Under the pieces are notes generated by a model that was not told the origin of the DNA, did no database searches, and saw nothing but the letters and a program-made list of their open reading frames with translations. 64,000 nucleotides of DNA, from the NCBI GenBank assembly GCA_963801715.1, contig CAWDGB010000022.1, positions 62,001-126,000 of the forward strand. Direction: 5' to 3'. The position numbers and the translations under genes are program-made. The stretch comes from CAVVJA01 sp963801715. Its GTDB lineage: Bacteria > Actinomycetota > Actinomycetes > Mycobacteriales > Jatrophihabitantaceae. Of the stretch, positions 8,043-17,008 are shown in pieces (the first letter of the stretch is position 1; each line of letters begins with the position of its first letter).

Positions 8043-9899
8043 ATGTCCGAACACGACAATGCCGTGCTGCCGGCCCGCACCGCGGCGAATCCGCACTCCG
8101 GCGAGATCGCGATCGAAGTGCGCGATCTCGTCAAGACCTACCCGGGCCCGCGTGGTGATGCGCCGGTCCGGGCTCTCGATCAGCTGTCCATCCGAGTCGC
8201 CGCCGGCACCATCTTTGGTCTGCTCGGGCCGAACGGCGCGGGCAAGTCGACGACGGTCAAGATTCTGACCACCTTGTCGCGCCCCGATTCGGGCGATGTC
8301 CGCGTCGCCGGCATCGACGTCATCGGTCACCCCGACTGGGTACGCCGCGAGATCGGGCTGGTCTCGCAGAAGGCCAGCAGCGATCCGATGGCTACCGGCC
8401 GGGAGAACCTGCTGCTCGCCGCCCGTATCCAGGGACTGAGCCGCCGGACCGCAGCCACGCGCGCGGACGAGCTTCTTGACCGGTTCGGCCTCGCGGAGGC
8501 CGCCCACCGGCTCGCACGGACCTACTCCGGAGGAATGGCGCGCCGCCTGGATGTCGCCATCGGACTCGTGCACCGCCCCCAGGTGCTCTTCCTCGACGAG
8601 CCCACGACCGGGCTCGACCCGGAGGCCCGGGCCGAGATGTGGGCCGAGATCGAGCGACTCGCCGAGGAGCGCACCACCGTGCTGCTCACGACGCACTACT
8701 TGGAGGAGGCGGACCGGCTCGCGGACCGGCTGGCGATCGTCGACCGCGGCCGCGTGGTCATCGAAGGCACCGCCGAAGACCTCAAGCGGGAGTTGCACGG
8801 TGACGCCGTCATCGTCGAGCTGGGGTCCGCAGCGAAGATGGCGACCGCCGTCGCTCGGCTGCGGGTGACGCCAGGGCTGCGCGAGATCAGCTCGGACGGG
8901 ACCAGCCTGCGGGCGCGGGCAGACCATGGCTCGACCGCGGTCCCGGCTGTCTTGGCCGGCCTGGATGCGGCTGGGGTCACGGTGGCCTCAGTCACCGTCT
9001 CTCGCCCATCGCTGGATGACGTCTACCTGCGCCACGCCGGCCGCTCTTACCACGCAACTGGAGGAGAACTCACGATGACCACCCTGACTGCCGCCGTGCG
9101 GCCGACCCGTCCACATCTGCTCATAGATTCCGGCCTGCTGACGATGCGGTCGGTCCGCGCATTGATCCGGCAGCCGTGGTATGCCGCGGTCACCCTCGTC
9201 CAGCCGGTTGTCTGGCTGCTGTTGTTCGGCGAGCTGTTCCGATCGGTCGTGCACATCCCGGGCTTCGCGTCGTCGCAGGACGCATCCGGGTCGTACCTCG
9301 AGTTCATCTCGCCAGGCGTGATCATGATGACTGTGCTGTTCTCGGCGGCCTGGGCCGGCACCATCTACATCGAGGACATGAACCGCGGCGTGATGGATCG
9401 GCTGCTCGCCTCGCCCGTATCGCGGGGCGCCATGATGATCGGCACGCTTGCCTACCAGGTGATCACCACCCTGATCCAGACCCTGATCGTGTTCGGGATC
9501 GCCTATGCGGCCGGAGCCCGATACCGGGGCGGCACAACCGGAGTCCTGCTCACCTTGGTTGCGGCGGCGCTGCTGTGCGTGATCTTCGCCGCGATGTCCA
9601 ATGCGGTGGCTCTGCTGGCCCGGACCCAGGAGGCGCTAATCGGCATCAGCCAGTTCCTGAGCCTGCCGCTGGCGTTCGTGTCGTCGGCAGTCATGGCGGT
9701 CGCGCTGGCTCCGGACTGGTTGCAGACTGTCGCCCGGTACAACCCGGTCGACTGGGCCGTCGTGGCCAGCCGCCAAGCACTGTCGGCCGATCCGGACTGG
9801 GGCGCGGTGCTGCCGAGGCTAGGTGCTCTGGCGCTGCTGGCCGTCGGCATGGCCTGGCTCGCCACCCGCGCCTTCCGCACCTACCAGCGCTCAACCTGA
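8043..9899 (+). CDS. DrrA-DrrB type ABC exporter, ATPase and permease fused in one ORF
   Basis: This 618-residue protein is an ABC-2 type multidrug exporter in one chain. Residues about 20-340 are a DrrA-like ATPase: Walker A GLLGPNGAGKST, signature YSGGMARRLDV, Walker B VLFLDEPTTGLD, H-loop LTTHYLEEAD, then the DrrA C-terminal domain ending PSLDDVYLRHAGRSY. From about residue 345 it is a DrrB-like permease with six hydrophobic segments (QPVVWLLLFGELF and ISPGVIMMTVLFSAAWAG among them). In most genomes these are two genes. The linker codes TGGELTMTT and contains a full ribosome site and ATG, so the fusion looks recent or the permease may also be made separately. The neighbouring PadR is the likely regulator. 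Confidence 0.93.
   Translation: MSEHDNAVLPARTAANPHSGEIAIEVRDLVKTYPGPRGDAPVRALDQLSIRVAAGTIFGLLGPNGAGKSTTVKILTTLSRPDSGDVRVAGIDVIGHPDWVRREIGLVSQKASSDPMATGRENLLLAARIQGLSRRTAATRADELLDRFGLAEAAHRLARTYSGGMARRLDVAIGLVHRPQVLFLDEPTTGLDPEARAEMWAEIERLAEERTTVLLTTHYLEEADRLADRLAIVDRGRVVIEGTAEDLKRELHGDAVIVELGSAAKMATAVARLRVTPGLREISSDGTSLRARADHGSTAVPAVLAGLDAAGVTVASVTVSRPSLDDVYLRHAGRSYHATGGELTMTTLTAAVRPTRPHLLIDSGLLTMRSVRALIRQPWYAAVTLVQPVVWLLLFGELFRSVVHIPGFASSQDASGSYLEFISPGVIMMTVLFSAAWAGTIYIEDMNRGVMDRLLASPVSRGAMMIGTLAYQVITTLIQTLIVFGIAYAAGARYRGGTTGVLLTLVAAALLCVIFAAMSNAVALLARTQEALIGISQFLSLPLAFVSSAVMAVALAPDWLQTVARYNPVDWAVVASRQALSADPDWGAVLPRLGALALLAVGMAWLATRAFRTYQRST
9060..9077 (+). promoter_or_regulatory. Internal ribosome-binding site and ATG inside the exporter fusion
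   Basis: GGAGGAGA at 9060-9067 is followed after 7 bases by ATG 9075, in frame with the fused protein (residue 345). This is precisely where a stand-alone DrrB would begin. It may be a relic of a separate permease gene or an active internal start yielding extra permease. Confidence 0.6.
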
Positions 9900-9931
9900 C
9901 CGAGCCAGCCGACTCCGGTCGTCGCTTATCA

Positions 9932-11336
9932 CTAGTCGAATGTGTAGCGGACCCAGGTCGCGCCACCGTCGCGAGTCGTCCACACGGTGCTGGGATCGCT
10001 CAGGCTGACCCACCGGCCGGTTGTCGCCGACTCGAAGCCGAGGAAGCCGCTGCGTGGTGCAGAGCTGCCGGTCAGCGAGCCGCTTTGCGCCACCACGGTC
10101 CAGGTGAGGCCGCGGTCGACGCTACGGACCAGCGACTCGCGGCCGCTGACGGTACCGACGGCGAACACCGTGGACGACGACGCCGAACCGACCTGGATCT
10201 CGAGGTTGTGAAGCAGCTTTCCGGACTGGAACGTACGGCCACCGTCGGTCGAGACGGCCACGAAGGACGCCGAGCCCGACCGCTGGGTGCACAGCACGGC
10301 TGACGGATTTGTCGGACGCCGAGCTCAAGGCGGAGGCGTCGACCTCACCGGGAGAAACCTGCGGGCACGGTTCGCCGCGATCGGCCCAGGTCAAGCCGCC
10401 GTCGGCTGACACATACAGCGCGCTGTGCGCCTGGCTCGCGCCCCCGCTTACGTGCCCGTACACCTGCAGGTACACCTGTCCGCCGGTGCGCGAGAGCTGG
10501 ACGCCCGTGTCTGTGCCCACCTGCGCTGACGACAGCCCGAGGACCGTGCGCCACGCGGTTCCGCCGATCGTCGAGATCTGGACCGTGAGCGGGCATCCGG
10601 GGAAACACCCCTGCACGCGAAGCACGTTGCCATCACCGATCTCGATGGCTGCCGCGCCGCCCGACTGTCGCTGCCACGTCGCCCCGCCATCCGTGGTCAG
10701 GTAGAGCACCTGCGGACCGAACAGATAGCCGATGGCCGCAGTGGCGAACCGCACGTTCGACACGCACGCGGCCACGCAGTCGTCGACCCCGAGCAGACCG
10801 ACGACGGGCGGACGGATTCCCACCCAGCTGCGACCGCCGTCGTTGGTGCGCACCAACGACGTGCACGGCCGGCTGGAGCACGGCGCCGTGCCGAGAGCCC
10901 AGCCCTCGTTGTCGCTCACGAAAGTCAGGTCGTGCACCGTGAAGCCGGCCGGGACGGGTCCACCCACTGGTACTGCGGCACCCGGCGGGGCCGGTTGCGC
11001 GGAGGAGGGCGGGTTCGTGGTGCGGTTCGGTGAGGTCGGATGGACGCTCGGCACCGATCCGGTCGGGCTGGCTGGAGACGCGGTCTGGGTCGGCGCCGTC
11101 GGTTGCGCGGGCTCGGTCAAGTGCCGGACGAGCGCGATTCCGCCCACCGTGGCACCGACGATGAGAAACACCACGCAGGCTGCAATCGCCGACAATAGCC
11201 AGGCGGGTCGGGCTCGCTCGGCCGGCCTTGCGTCCGCGGCATCGAGCGTGCGCACGCTCACGGCATGGGGCGGCGGCGCTTCCTCCGCCCAGCTTCGCAG
11301 TTCCCGGCGCAGCCGGGCTTCGAGATCTTCAGGCAT
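9932..11336 (-). CDS. Membrane-anchored Ycf48/BNR-like beta-propeller protein, +1 frameshift near 10298-10325
   Basis: If one base is dropped near 10298-10325 the product is about 467 residues. It has a cytosolic N-terminus of about 45 residues (LEARLRRELRSWAEEAPPP), one membrane helix (LLSAIAACVVFLIVGATVG), a Pro/Ser/Thr linker, and an outward propeller with repeated Asp-box-like signatures (TNDGGRSWVG, TTDGGATWQR, SADGGLTWAD, STDGGRTFQS, TTRDGGATWVR). Without the correction, the first frame runs into unrelated sequence to 10122 and the last third of the propeller is lost. The start overlaps the sigma-factor stop by 8 bases, so the two are co-expressed. The topology (cytosolic tail, one helix, outer domain) resembles an anti-sigma factor, but no known anti-sigma motif is visible; that role is a guess. 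Confidence 0.75.
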
Positions 11337-11886
11337 CACGATCTCCGAGTTGCGCGGGGGAAAGCGTCGCCCGCACGGTCGCCAGACCTCGGCTGATCAG
11401 GCTACGGGCCGTGCCCGGGCGGCATCCCATTGCTCGAGCGACCTCTCGGTCGGTCAGATCGTCGAAGTACCGCAGCACGAGGGCTGCGCGTTGCCGTTCT
11501 GGCAGTTGCCGGATGAGGCGCCGAATCTGGTCACGATCCACGGCAGTCTCGGCGATGTCGGCGGCCGCGCTCCGCTCCTCGACGACGCGCACGACGAGCT
11601 CATGTGCCGGGGCGGACCGAATACTGTTGAGATAGGTATTGATCAGGCTGCGCCGCACATAGGCCACCGGATTGTCAGCCCGCTGCACCCTGGCCCAGCG
11701 CGGATAGAGCCGAGTCAACGTCTCCTGAACGGCATCCTCGGCCGCCGGACCGTCGCCGCCAGTGAGTAGGTACGCAGTGCGCAGCAGCGCCGGGACATGG
11801 GTGCGTACAAAGTCGTCGAAGTCCACGGTGGCCGCGTCCAGGTAAGCGTCAGCCGGGACCTGCATGTTGCCGGCTGCGGCGCGCAT
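11329..11886 (-). CDS. ECF sigma factor, SigE family (TIGR02983-like)
   Basis: The 185-residue protein has region 2 (DFVRTHVPALLRTAYLLTGG, then AEDAVQETLTRLYPRWARVQ and NPVAYVRRSLINTYLNS) and region 4 (RQLPERQRAALVLRYFDDLT, then DREVARAMGCRPGTARSLIS). This is the compact SigE-family ECF type found in many copies in actinobacteria. It overlaps the gene for the membrane propeller protein, a likely regulator or target. It lies 36 bp after the hisA 3' end, between his genes, so it appears to be an insert. The ribosome site for ATG 11886 is poor; ATG 11865 is an alternative. Confidence 0.9.
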   Translation of the reverse strand: MRAAAGNMQVPADAYLDAATVDFDDFVRTHVPALLRTAYLLTGGDGPAAEDAVQETLTRLYPRWARVQRADNPVAYVRRSLINTYLNSIRSAPAHELVVRVVEERSAAADIAETAVDRDQIRRLIRQLPERQRAALVLRYFDDLTDREVARAMGCRPGTARSLISRGLATVRATLSPAQLGDRDA

Positions 11887-11922
11887 GTCCTAAAGACACA
11901 TCGGGTCGCCGTTTGTGTTGCA

Positions 11923-12637
11923 TCAGGACACAGCGGCCAGCGCGTCGGGCAAGCTGAACGCGCCGGCATAGAGCGCCTTCCCGACGATCGCGCCCTCAAC
12001 CGTGCCCAAGCCACGCAGCGCGCGCAGGTCGGAGATGGCGGACACCCCACCGCTCGCGACAACCGCACCCTGGGTGGCAGCGCAGACGTCCCGGAGCAAA
12101 TCGAGGTTCGGCCCGGTCAGGGTTCCGTCGCGGTGCACGTCGGTGACCACGTACCGCGGGCATCCGTCGGCGTCCAGGCGAGCCAGTGTCTCCCAGAGAT
12201 CGCCGCCGTCCTTCGTCCAGCCGCGGGCGGCGAGCGTCCGACCCCGGACATCCAGGCCGACCGCGATCCGCTCTCCGTGCCGCGCAATCGCCGACCGCAC
12301 CCAGTCCGGCGACTCGAGGGCGGCCGGTGCCGAGGTTCACCCGGGTGGCTCCGGTGGCGAGAGCCGCGGCGAGCGAGATCTCGTCGCGGATGCCTCCGGA
12401 CAGCTCTACCGCCACACCGACGCGTCGCACGACGTCGGCCAGCAATTCCCGGTTGTTGCCGCGGCCGAACGCGGCGTCGAGGTCGACCAGGTGGATCCAC
12501 TCGGCCCCGTCCCTCGCCCACGCGAGCGCCGCCTGCAGCGGATCGCCGTACGAGGTCTCGGTACCGGCGGCGCCCTGCACGAGACGGACGGCCGCCCCGT
12601 CGGCGACGTCGACGGCCGGAAGGATCACGAACGCCAT
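11923..12637 (-). CDS. hisA: HisA/PriA isomerase, read through one surplus base near 12324-12325
   Basis: It isomerises ProFAR in histidine synthesis; in many actinobacteria the same enzyme (PriA) also acts as TrpF in tryptophan synthesis. The first frame gives VILPAVDVADGAAVRLVQG, VDLDAAFGRG, VELSGGIRDE and VNLGT, then loses homology. A second frame resumes with SPDWVRSAIARHGERIAVGL, then VVTDVHRDGTLTGPN and VVASGGVSAISDLRAL. Dropping one G of the GG at 12324-12325 restores NLGTAALESPDWV and a 237-residue enzyme of normal length. No separate trpF is seen in the window, consistent with PriA, but the dual function is inferred. The gene is a pseudogene only if the base is real. Confidence 0.88.
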
Positions 12638-12674
12638 CAGCTGCGCCGGGCAATCGGGAGCCACGGCATGCGGG

Positions 12675-13277
12675 TCATAGCGTGCCGAGCCAGTTCGACA
12701 GCAGCGTGGCGCCGGCGTCACCGGACTTCTCGGGATGGAACTGCGTCGCGCTGATCACGCCGCGTTCGACGGCGGCGACGAAGTCCTCGCCATGGTGCGC
12801 GATCGTCACTTTCCCCTCCGTGTCGTGCGCGACGTAGGAGTGCACGAAGTAAAAGCGAGTCCCATCGGGCAATCCGGCGAACAGCACCGAATCGGGTGTG
12901 GACTTCACTGTGTTCCACCCCATGTGCGGCAGCACTGGTGCGTGCAGCGGCTCCACCCGGCCGCGTAGCACGCCCAGGCCCGCCGTCTCCTCGCCGTGCT
13001 CCACTCCCCCATCGAAGAGAACCTGCATGCCTACGCAGATGCCCAGCACCGGGCGGCCCCGACGCGCCCGCTCCACAATCGCCGCGCCGCCGTGCACCGC
13101 GGTCAGTCCGGCCATGCACGCCGCGAAGGCGCCGACGCCGGGCACGACCAGACCGTCGGCCTCGATCGCCGCGCCGGTATCGGAGGTCACGGTCACCTCA
13201 GCACCCACCCGCTCAACGGCACGTTGCGCGGAGCGCAGATTGCCCGAACCGTAGTCGAGGACGACGACGCGCTTCAC
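12675..13277 (-). CDS. hisH: Imidazole glycerol phosphate synthase glutaminase subunit
   Basis: It is the class I glutamine amidotransferase that feeds ammonia to HisF. The 200 residues hold the oxyanion-loop PGVGAF, the nucleophile Cys in PVLGICVGMQVLFDGG, and the catalytic His-Glu in ATQFHPEKSGDAG. The N-terminal VVVLDYGSGNLRS is typical of HisH. It lies 3 bp after the hisB stop and 37 bp before hisA, matching the standard hisB-hisH-hisA order. Confidence 0.95.
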   Translation of the reverse strand: MKRVVVLDYGSGNLRSAQRAVERVGAEVTVTSDTGAAIEADGLVVPGVGAFAACMAGLTAVHGGAAIVERARRGRPVLGICVGMQVLFDGGVEHGEETAGLGVLRGRVEPLHAPVLPHMGWNTVKSTPDSVLFAGLPDGTRFYFVHSYVAHDTEGKVTIAHHGEDFVAAVERGVISATQFHPEKSGDAGATLLSNWLGTL

Positions 13278-13280
13278 CGG

Positions 13281-13874
13281 TTAGAGAACGCCCTTGGTGG
13301 ACGGAATCCCCTGCACCCGCGGGTCGAATTCGACGGCTGCCCGTAAGGCTCGGGCCACCGCCTTGTACTGGGCCTCGGTGATGTGGTGCCAGTCGCGGCC
13401 CCCGTGCACGATCACGTGCAACGCCACCGCTGCGTGGTAGGTGAACGACTCGAAGACGTGCCGGGTCAGCGTCGTGGCGTAGTCCGGCCCGATCGTCGGT
13501 GGCGCCCCGTCCGGCTCGTGGTGGACGAGGTAGGGACGGCCGGACAGGTCGACCACGGCTTGGGCGAGTACCTCATCCATGGGCACGAACGCATCGCCGA
13601 ACCGTCGGGTCCCGGCCTTGTCGCCCGCCGCCCGAGCGAACGCCTGCCCGAGTGCGATCGCGGTGTCCTCGACGGTGTGATGCGCGTCGATATGCAGGTC
13701 TCCATCGACCTGGATCCGCAGGTCGAACAGCCCGTGCTTGCCGAACGACGTGAGCATGTGGTCGTAGAAACCCACGCCAGTCGACACGTCGGTACGGCCG
13801 ACGCCGTCGAGGTCGATCTCGACCAGCACCTTGGTCTCGCTCGTCTGCCGGTCGATCCGGCCGATGCGGGTCAT
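13281..13874 (-). CDS. hisB: Imidazoleglycerol-phosphate dehydratase
   Basis: It dehydrates imidazole glycerol phosphate. The protein has 197 residues, the monofunctional length (no phosphatase domain). The two metal-binding repeats are visible as GFYDHMLTSFGKHG with DAHHTVEDTAIALG, and later FESFTYHAAVALHV with DWHHITEAQYKAVARAL. I chose ATG 13874, which overlaps the hisC stop as ATGA; the frame continues upstream only inside hisC. Confidence 0.95.
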   Translation of the reverse strand: MTRIGRIDRQTSETKVLVEIDLDGVGRTDVSTGVGFYDHMLTSFGKHGLFDLRIQVDGDLHIDAHHTVEDTAIALGQAFARAAGDKAGTRRFGDAFVPMDEVLAQAVVDLSGRPYLVHHEPDGAPPTIGPDYATTLTRHVFESFTYHAAVALHVIVHGGRDWHHITEAQYKAVARALRAAVEFDPRVQGIPSTKGVL

Positions 13875-14989
13875 CGAAGAACCTCCACTAGTGCGACGCG
13901 GAATGCGGCCATGTCCTGTTCGGTGCCGATCGTGACGCGCAGCCAGCCGGCCGGACCCACTTCGCGGATCAGCACGCCACGATCGAGCAGACCCTGCCAG
14001 ACGGCGTGCCGATCGGTGAATACGCCAAACAGCACGAAGTTCGCGTCCGAGTCCGCCGCGGTCAGCCCCTGACCACGCAGCCACGCAACGGTCGCGTCAC
14101 GCCGCTCGCGCAGCTCGGCGACTCGCGCCAGCAGTTCGCCGGCATGCGCCAACGCCACCCGGGCGGTCGCCTGCGTCACCGCCGACAGGTGGTAAGGCAA
14201 TCGGACGATGCGAAGAGCGTCCACGACAGCCGGCGCCGCTGCCAGGTAACCGACGCGGCCGCCGGCGAATGCGAACGCCTTGCTCATCGTCCGAGTCACC
14301 ACGAGCCTTGGCTGCGCGGCCAGGAGGCGGAGCGCACTCGGCGCGCCGGACCGGCGGAACTCGGCGTAGGCCTCGTCCACGACCACCATGCCGGGCGCCA
14401 CCGCGCACACGTGCTCGACCAGATCGATCGGCAGCGCCGTCCCGGTCGGGTTGTTCGGCGACGCCAGCAGCACGACGGCGGGCTGCAGCTCCTCGATCAA
14501 CCCACCGGCGTGCTCGGGGTCGAGACTGAAGTCGTCCCGCCGATGACCAGCCACCCAGTCGGAGTGCGTGTCCCGCGCATACTCGGGGTACATCGAGTAC
14601 GTCGGGGCGAACGAGACGACGGTACGGCCGGGTCCAGCGAAGGCCTGCAGCAGGTGCAGCATGACTTCATTCGAACCGTTAGCCGCCCAAATCTCCGACG
14701 CACGCAATCCGTGGCCGAGATAGCCGGCGAGGTCTTCGCGCAGCCCGTGGGCCTCGCGGTCCGGGTAGCGGTTCAGCGATCGGGCGACCCGGGCACCTGC
14801 CTCCCCGATCTCGCGCGCGATGGTCGCTGACGGCGGATACGGATTCTCGTTCGTGTTCAGCCGTACGGGAACGTCGTGCTGCGGCGCGCCGTACGGGTGC
14901 GCCCCGCGAAGTTCGGCCCGCAGCGGAAGCTCCGAGAGCGAAACGTCAGCGGTCGCGCGCGCTGTTCCGACGTTCGGCGCCGCGCTCAC
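13871..14989 (-). CDS. hisC: Histidinol-phosphate aminotransferase
   Basis: It is a PLP enzyme that converts imidazole acetol phosphate to histidinol phosphate. The 372 residues show RLNTNENPYPPS near the N-terminus, AANGSNEVMLHLLQAFAGPG, FAPTYSMYP, LLASPNNPTGTA, VVDEAYAEF and the PLP-lysine region RTMSKAFAFAGGRVGYL. The final RVTIGTEQDMAAF holds the substrate-phosphate Arg. The start is GTG 14989, overlapping the hisD stop as GTGA. Confidence 0.95.
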   Translation of the reverse strand: MSAAPNVGTARATADVSLSELPLRAELRGAHPYGAPQHDVPVRLNTNENPYPPSATIAREIGEAGARVARSLNRYPDREAHGLREDLAGYLGHGLRASEIWAANGSNEVMLHLLQAFAGPGRTVVSFAPTYSMYPEYARDTHSDWVAGHRRDDFSLDPEHAGGLIEELQPAVVLLASPNNPTGTALPIDLVEHVCAVAPGMVVVDEAYAEFRRSGAPSALRLLAAQPRLVVTRTMSKAFAFAGGRVGYLAAAPAVVDALRIVRLPYHLSAVTQATARVALAHAGELLARVAELRERRDATVAWLRGQGLTAADSDANFVLFGVFTDRHAVWQGLLDRGVLIREVGPAGWLRVTIGTEQDMAAFRVALVEVLR

Positions 14990-16284
14990 CGTGGCAGCCG
15001 GACGGAGATGGCCGTCCCGTGGGCGGGGAGATCTTCGGCGTCCGCAAGCGCCAGCACGTACGGTGCAACCTCGGCGAGCGCGTCGGAATCGTATTCGACG
15101 AGGTGCACACCTTTGAGGAAGGTCTGCACTGACAGGCCAGACGCATGCGTGGCCGCACCGCCCGTCGGAAGGACGTGGTTCGATCCGGCGCAATAGTCAC
15201 CGAGGGACACTGGCGCGTGCGGCCCGACGAACACGCAGCCGGCATTGCGAACCCGCGCAGCTACTCGACGGGCGTCAGCCGTGATGACTTCGAGGTGCTC
15301 CGCCGCATAACCATTGACGACCTGCAGGCCCTGCTCGATGTCGCGCACGAGAACCGTCGCTGACTGTTCGCCGCTCAATGCGGCCCGGATCCGCTCGACG
15401 TGCTTCGTGAGCTCGACCTGACGGACGAGTTCGACGTCTACCGCGTCGGCCAGCGCGACCGAGTCGGTGATGAGCACCGAGGCGGCCAACACGTCGTGCT
15501 CAGCCTGGCTGATGAGATCCGCAGCGACGTGCATCGGGTCGGCCGTCCCGTCGGCCAACACCGCGATCTCCGTCGGCCCGGCCTCGGCGTCGACTGCCAC
15601 CACGCCCCGAACGAGCCGCTTCGCAGCAGCTACGTAGACGTTGCCCGGGCCGGTGATCAGCTCCACCGGCGTGATGCCCGCGGACGGGTCGCCATAAGCG
15701 AGCAGGGCGACCGCCTGGGCGCCGCCGACTGCATACACCTCGCCCACTCCGAGCAGCGCACAGGCCGCCAGAATTGTCGTGTCGGGCCGGCCTTCCCGCT
15801 CTCGTTGCGGCGGAGAGCATACGACGAGGGAATCGACGCCCGCGACCTGGGCGGGAACTACGTTCATGACGACGCTGGACGCCAGCGGGGCGAGCCCACC
15901 GGGCACGTACAGCCCGACCCGCCGCACCGGGATCCAGCGCTCGGTGACCGTGCCGCCGGGTACCACGGTGACATTGATCGATTCGCGACGCTGCGCTTCG
16001 TGGACCATGCGGACGCGGCGGATCGACTCGGTGAGGGCCGCCCGAACGGTGGGATCCAGCGCGGCCAACGCCTCGGCGAGGGCGGTCGTCGGCACTCGCG
16101 CGACCGGCACGTCGACCCCATCGAAGCGAAGGGTCGCGTCCCGTACCGCCGGGTAACCCCGTACCTGGACATCGCTGACGATCGGTGCGACAGCGCCCAC
16201 CGCGGCGCCGATGTCCACGTGTGCCCGGGGCAGCACCTGGCGGAGATCGGCGGCCTCGACGGTCAGGTCGATCCGGCGCAGCAC
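14986..16284 (-). CDS. hisD: Histidinol dehydrogenase
   Basis: It catalyses the last two oxidations, histidinol to histidine. The 432 residues hold RRVGLYVPGGLAPLASSVVM, GGAQAVALLAYG, ITGPGNVYVAAAKR, DAEAGPTEIAVLADG, the zinc-site region DLISQAEHD, and NGYAAEHLEVI with the catalytic Glu-His. It is the first gene of the his operon, reading leftward. The promoter must lie in 16285-16351, between it and the divergent LON-domain gene; no clear box was found there. Confidence 0.96.
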   Translation of the reverse strand: MLRRIDLTVEAADLRQVLPRAHVDIGAAVGAVAPIVSDVQVRGYPAVRDATLRFDGVDVPVARVPTTALAEALAALDPTVRAALTESIRRVRMVHEAQRRESINVTVVPGGTVTERWIPVRRVGLYVPGGLAPLASSVVMNVVPAQVAGVDSLVVCSPPQREREGRPDTTILAACALLGVGEVYAVGGAQAVALLAYGDPSAGITPVELITGPGNVYVAAAKRLVRGVVAVDAEAGPTEIAVLADGTADPMHVAADLISQAEHDVLAASVLITDSVALADAVDVELVRQVELTKHVERIRAALSGEQSATVLVRDIEQGLQVVNGYAAEHLEVITADARRVAARVRNAGCVFVGPHAPVSLGDYCAGSNHVLPTGGAATHASGLSVQTFLKGVHLVEYDSDALAEVAPYVLALADAEDLPAHGTAISVRLPR

Positions 16285-16351
16285 GGTCTCAGCTTACGGG
16301 CCAGCCGGCTGACAACTCCCGGCGCCGGACACCGATAGCTACGGTCGATCT

Positions 16352-17008
16352 GTGACCGAGCGCATTGCGTTGTTTCCGCTCGGCCACGTGCTCTTGCCAG
16401 GCGCAGCCTTGCCGTTGCACATCTTCGAGCCCCGCTATCAGGCGATGATCGCCGACTTGCTCGCGACCACTCCGCCGGCATTTGGTGTGCTGTCGATCCA
16501 CCGAGGCACCGAGACCTCCGAGGACGTTGCGTTCGCCGAGGTCGGGACGATGGCCGAGATCGTCAACCGGCGTCCCTACCCCGACGGGACTTCGGACCTG
16601 CTCACGATCGGTTCCCGGCGCTTCCAGGTGCGGGAGATCCTGCGCTCGGGCCGGCCCTACCTGCGAGCAGAGGTGGAGTGGCTGGCGGAGACGGTCGGCG
16701 CTGCCACGCCAGAGCTGGTCGCCGCTGCCCGCGCACTGTTCGAGCGGTACGCCGAGGTCGTCCGCGCGCTGTCCGGGGAGAGGACCGACGTCACCCTCGC
16801 TGCTGAACCGGTGCCGGCCAGCTACCAGCTGGCCGGGCTCATGCAGCTGACCCGCAAGGATCGCCAGAATCTGCTGGCCGCGCCGACCGCTGCCCATCGG
16901 TTGCACGCCGAACTGGTGCTTATGCGACGCGAGATCACCCTGCTTCAGCAGACCCGGACCGCGCCGATCGACCCCCGCGCGCTCTGGATCAATCCGGTGG
17001 CGAACTGA
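16352..17008 (+). CDS. LON peptidase substrate-binding domain protein
   Basis: The 218 residues are a stand-alone LON N-terminal (PUA-like) domain without a protease or AAA part. The N-terminal IALFPLGHVLLPGAALPLHI and FEPRYQAMI are the family signature; a helical C-terminal half follows. The start codon is GTG. Such proteins are commonly encoded next to hisD in actinobacteria; their substrate is not known. Its last 20 bases overlap the end of the convergent membrane-protein gene. Confidence 0.88.
   Translation: MTERIALFPLGHVLLPGAALPLHIFEPRYQAMIADLLATTPPAFGVLSIHRGTETSEDVAFAEVGTMAEIVNRRPYPDGTSDLLTIGSRRFQVREILRSGRPYLRAEVEWLAETVGAATPELVAAARALFERYAEVVRALSGERTDVTLAAEPVPASYQLAGLMQLTRKDRQNLLAAPTAAHRLHAELVLMRREITLLQQTRTAPIDPRALWINPVAN

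Noticed and set aside
7572..8927. 451-residue minus-strand open frame over padR and the exporter
   Set aside because: It is antisense to two well-supported genes, spans their terminator, and has low-complexity shadow composition.
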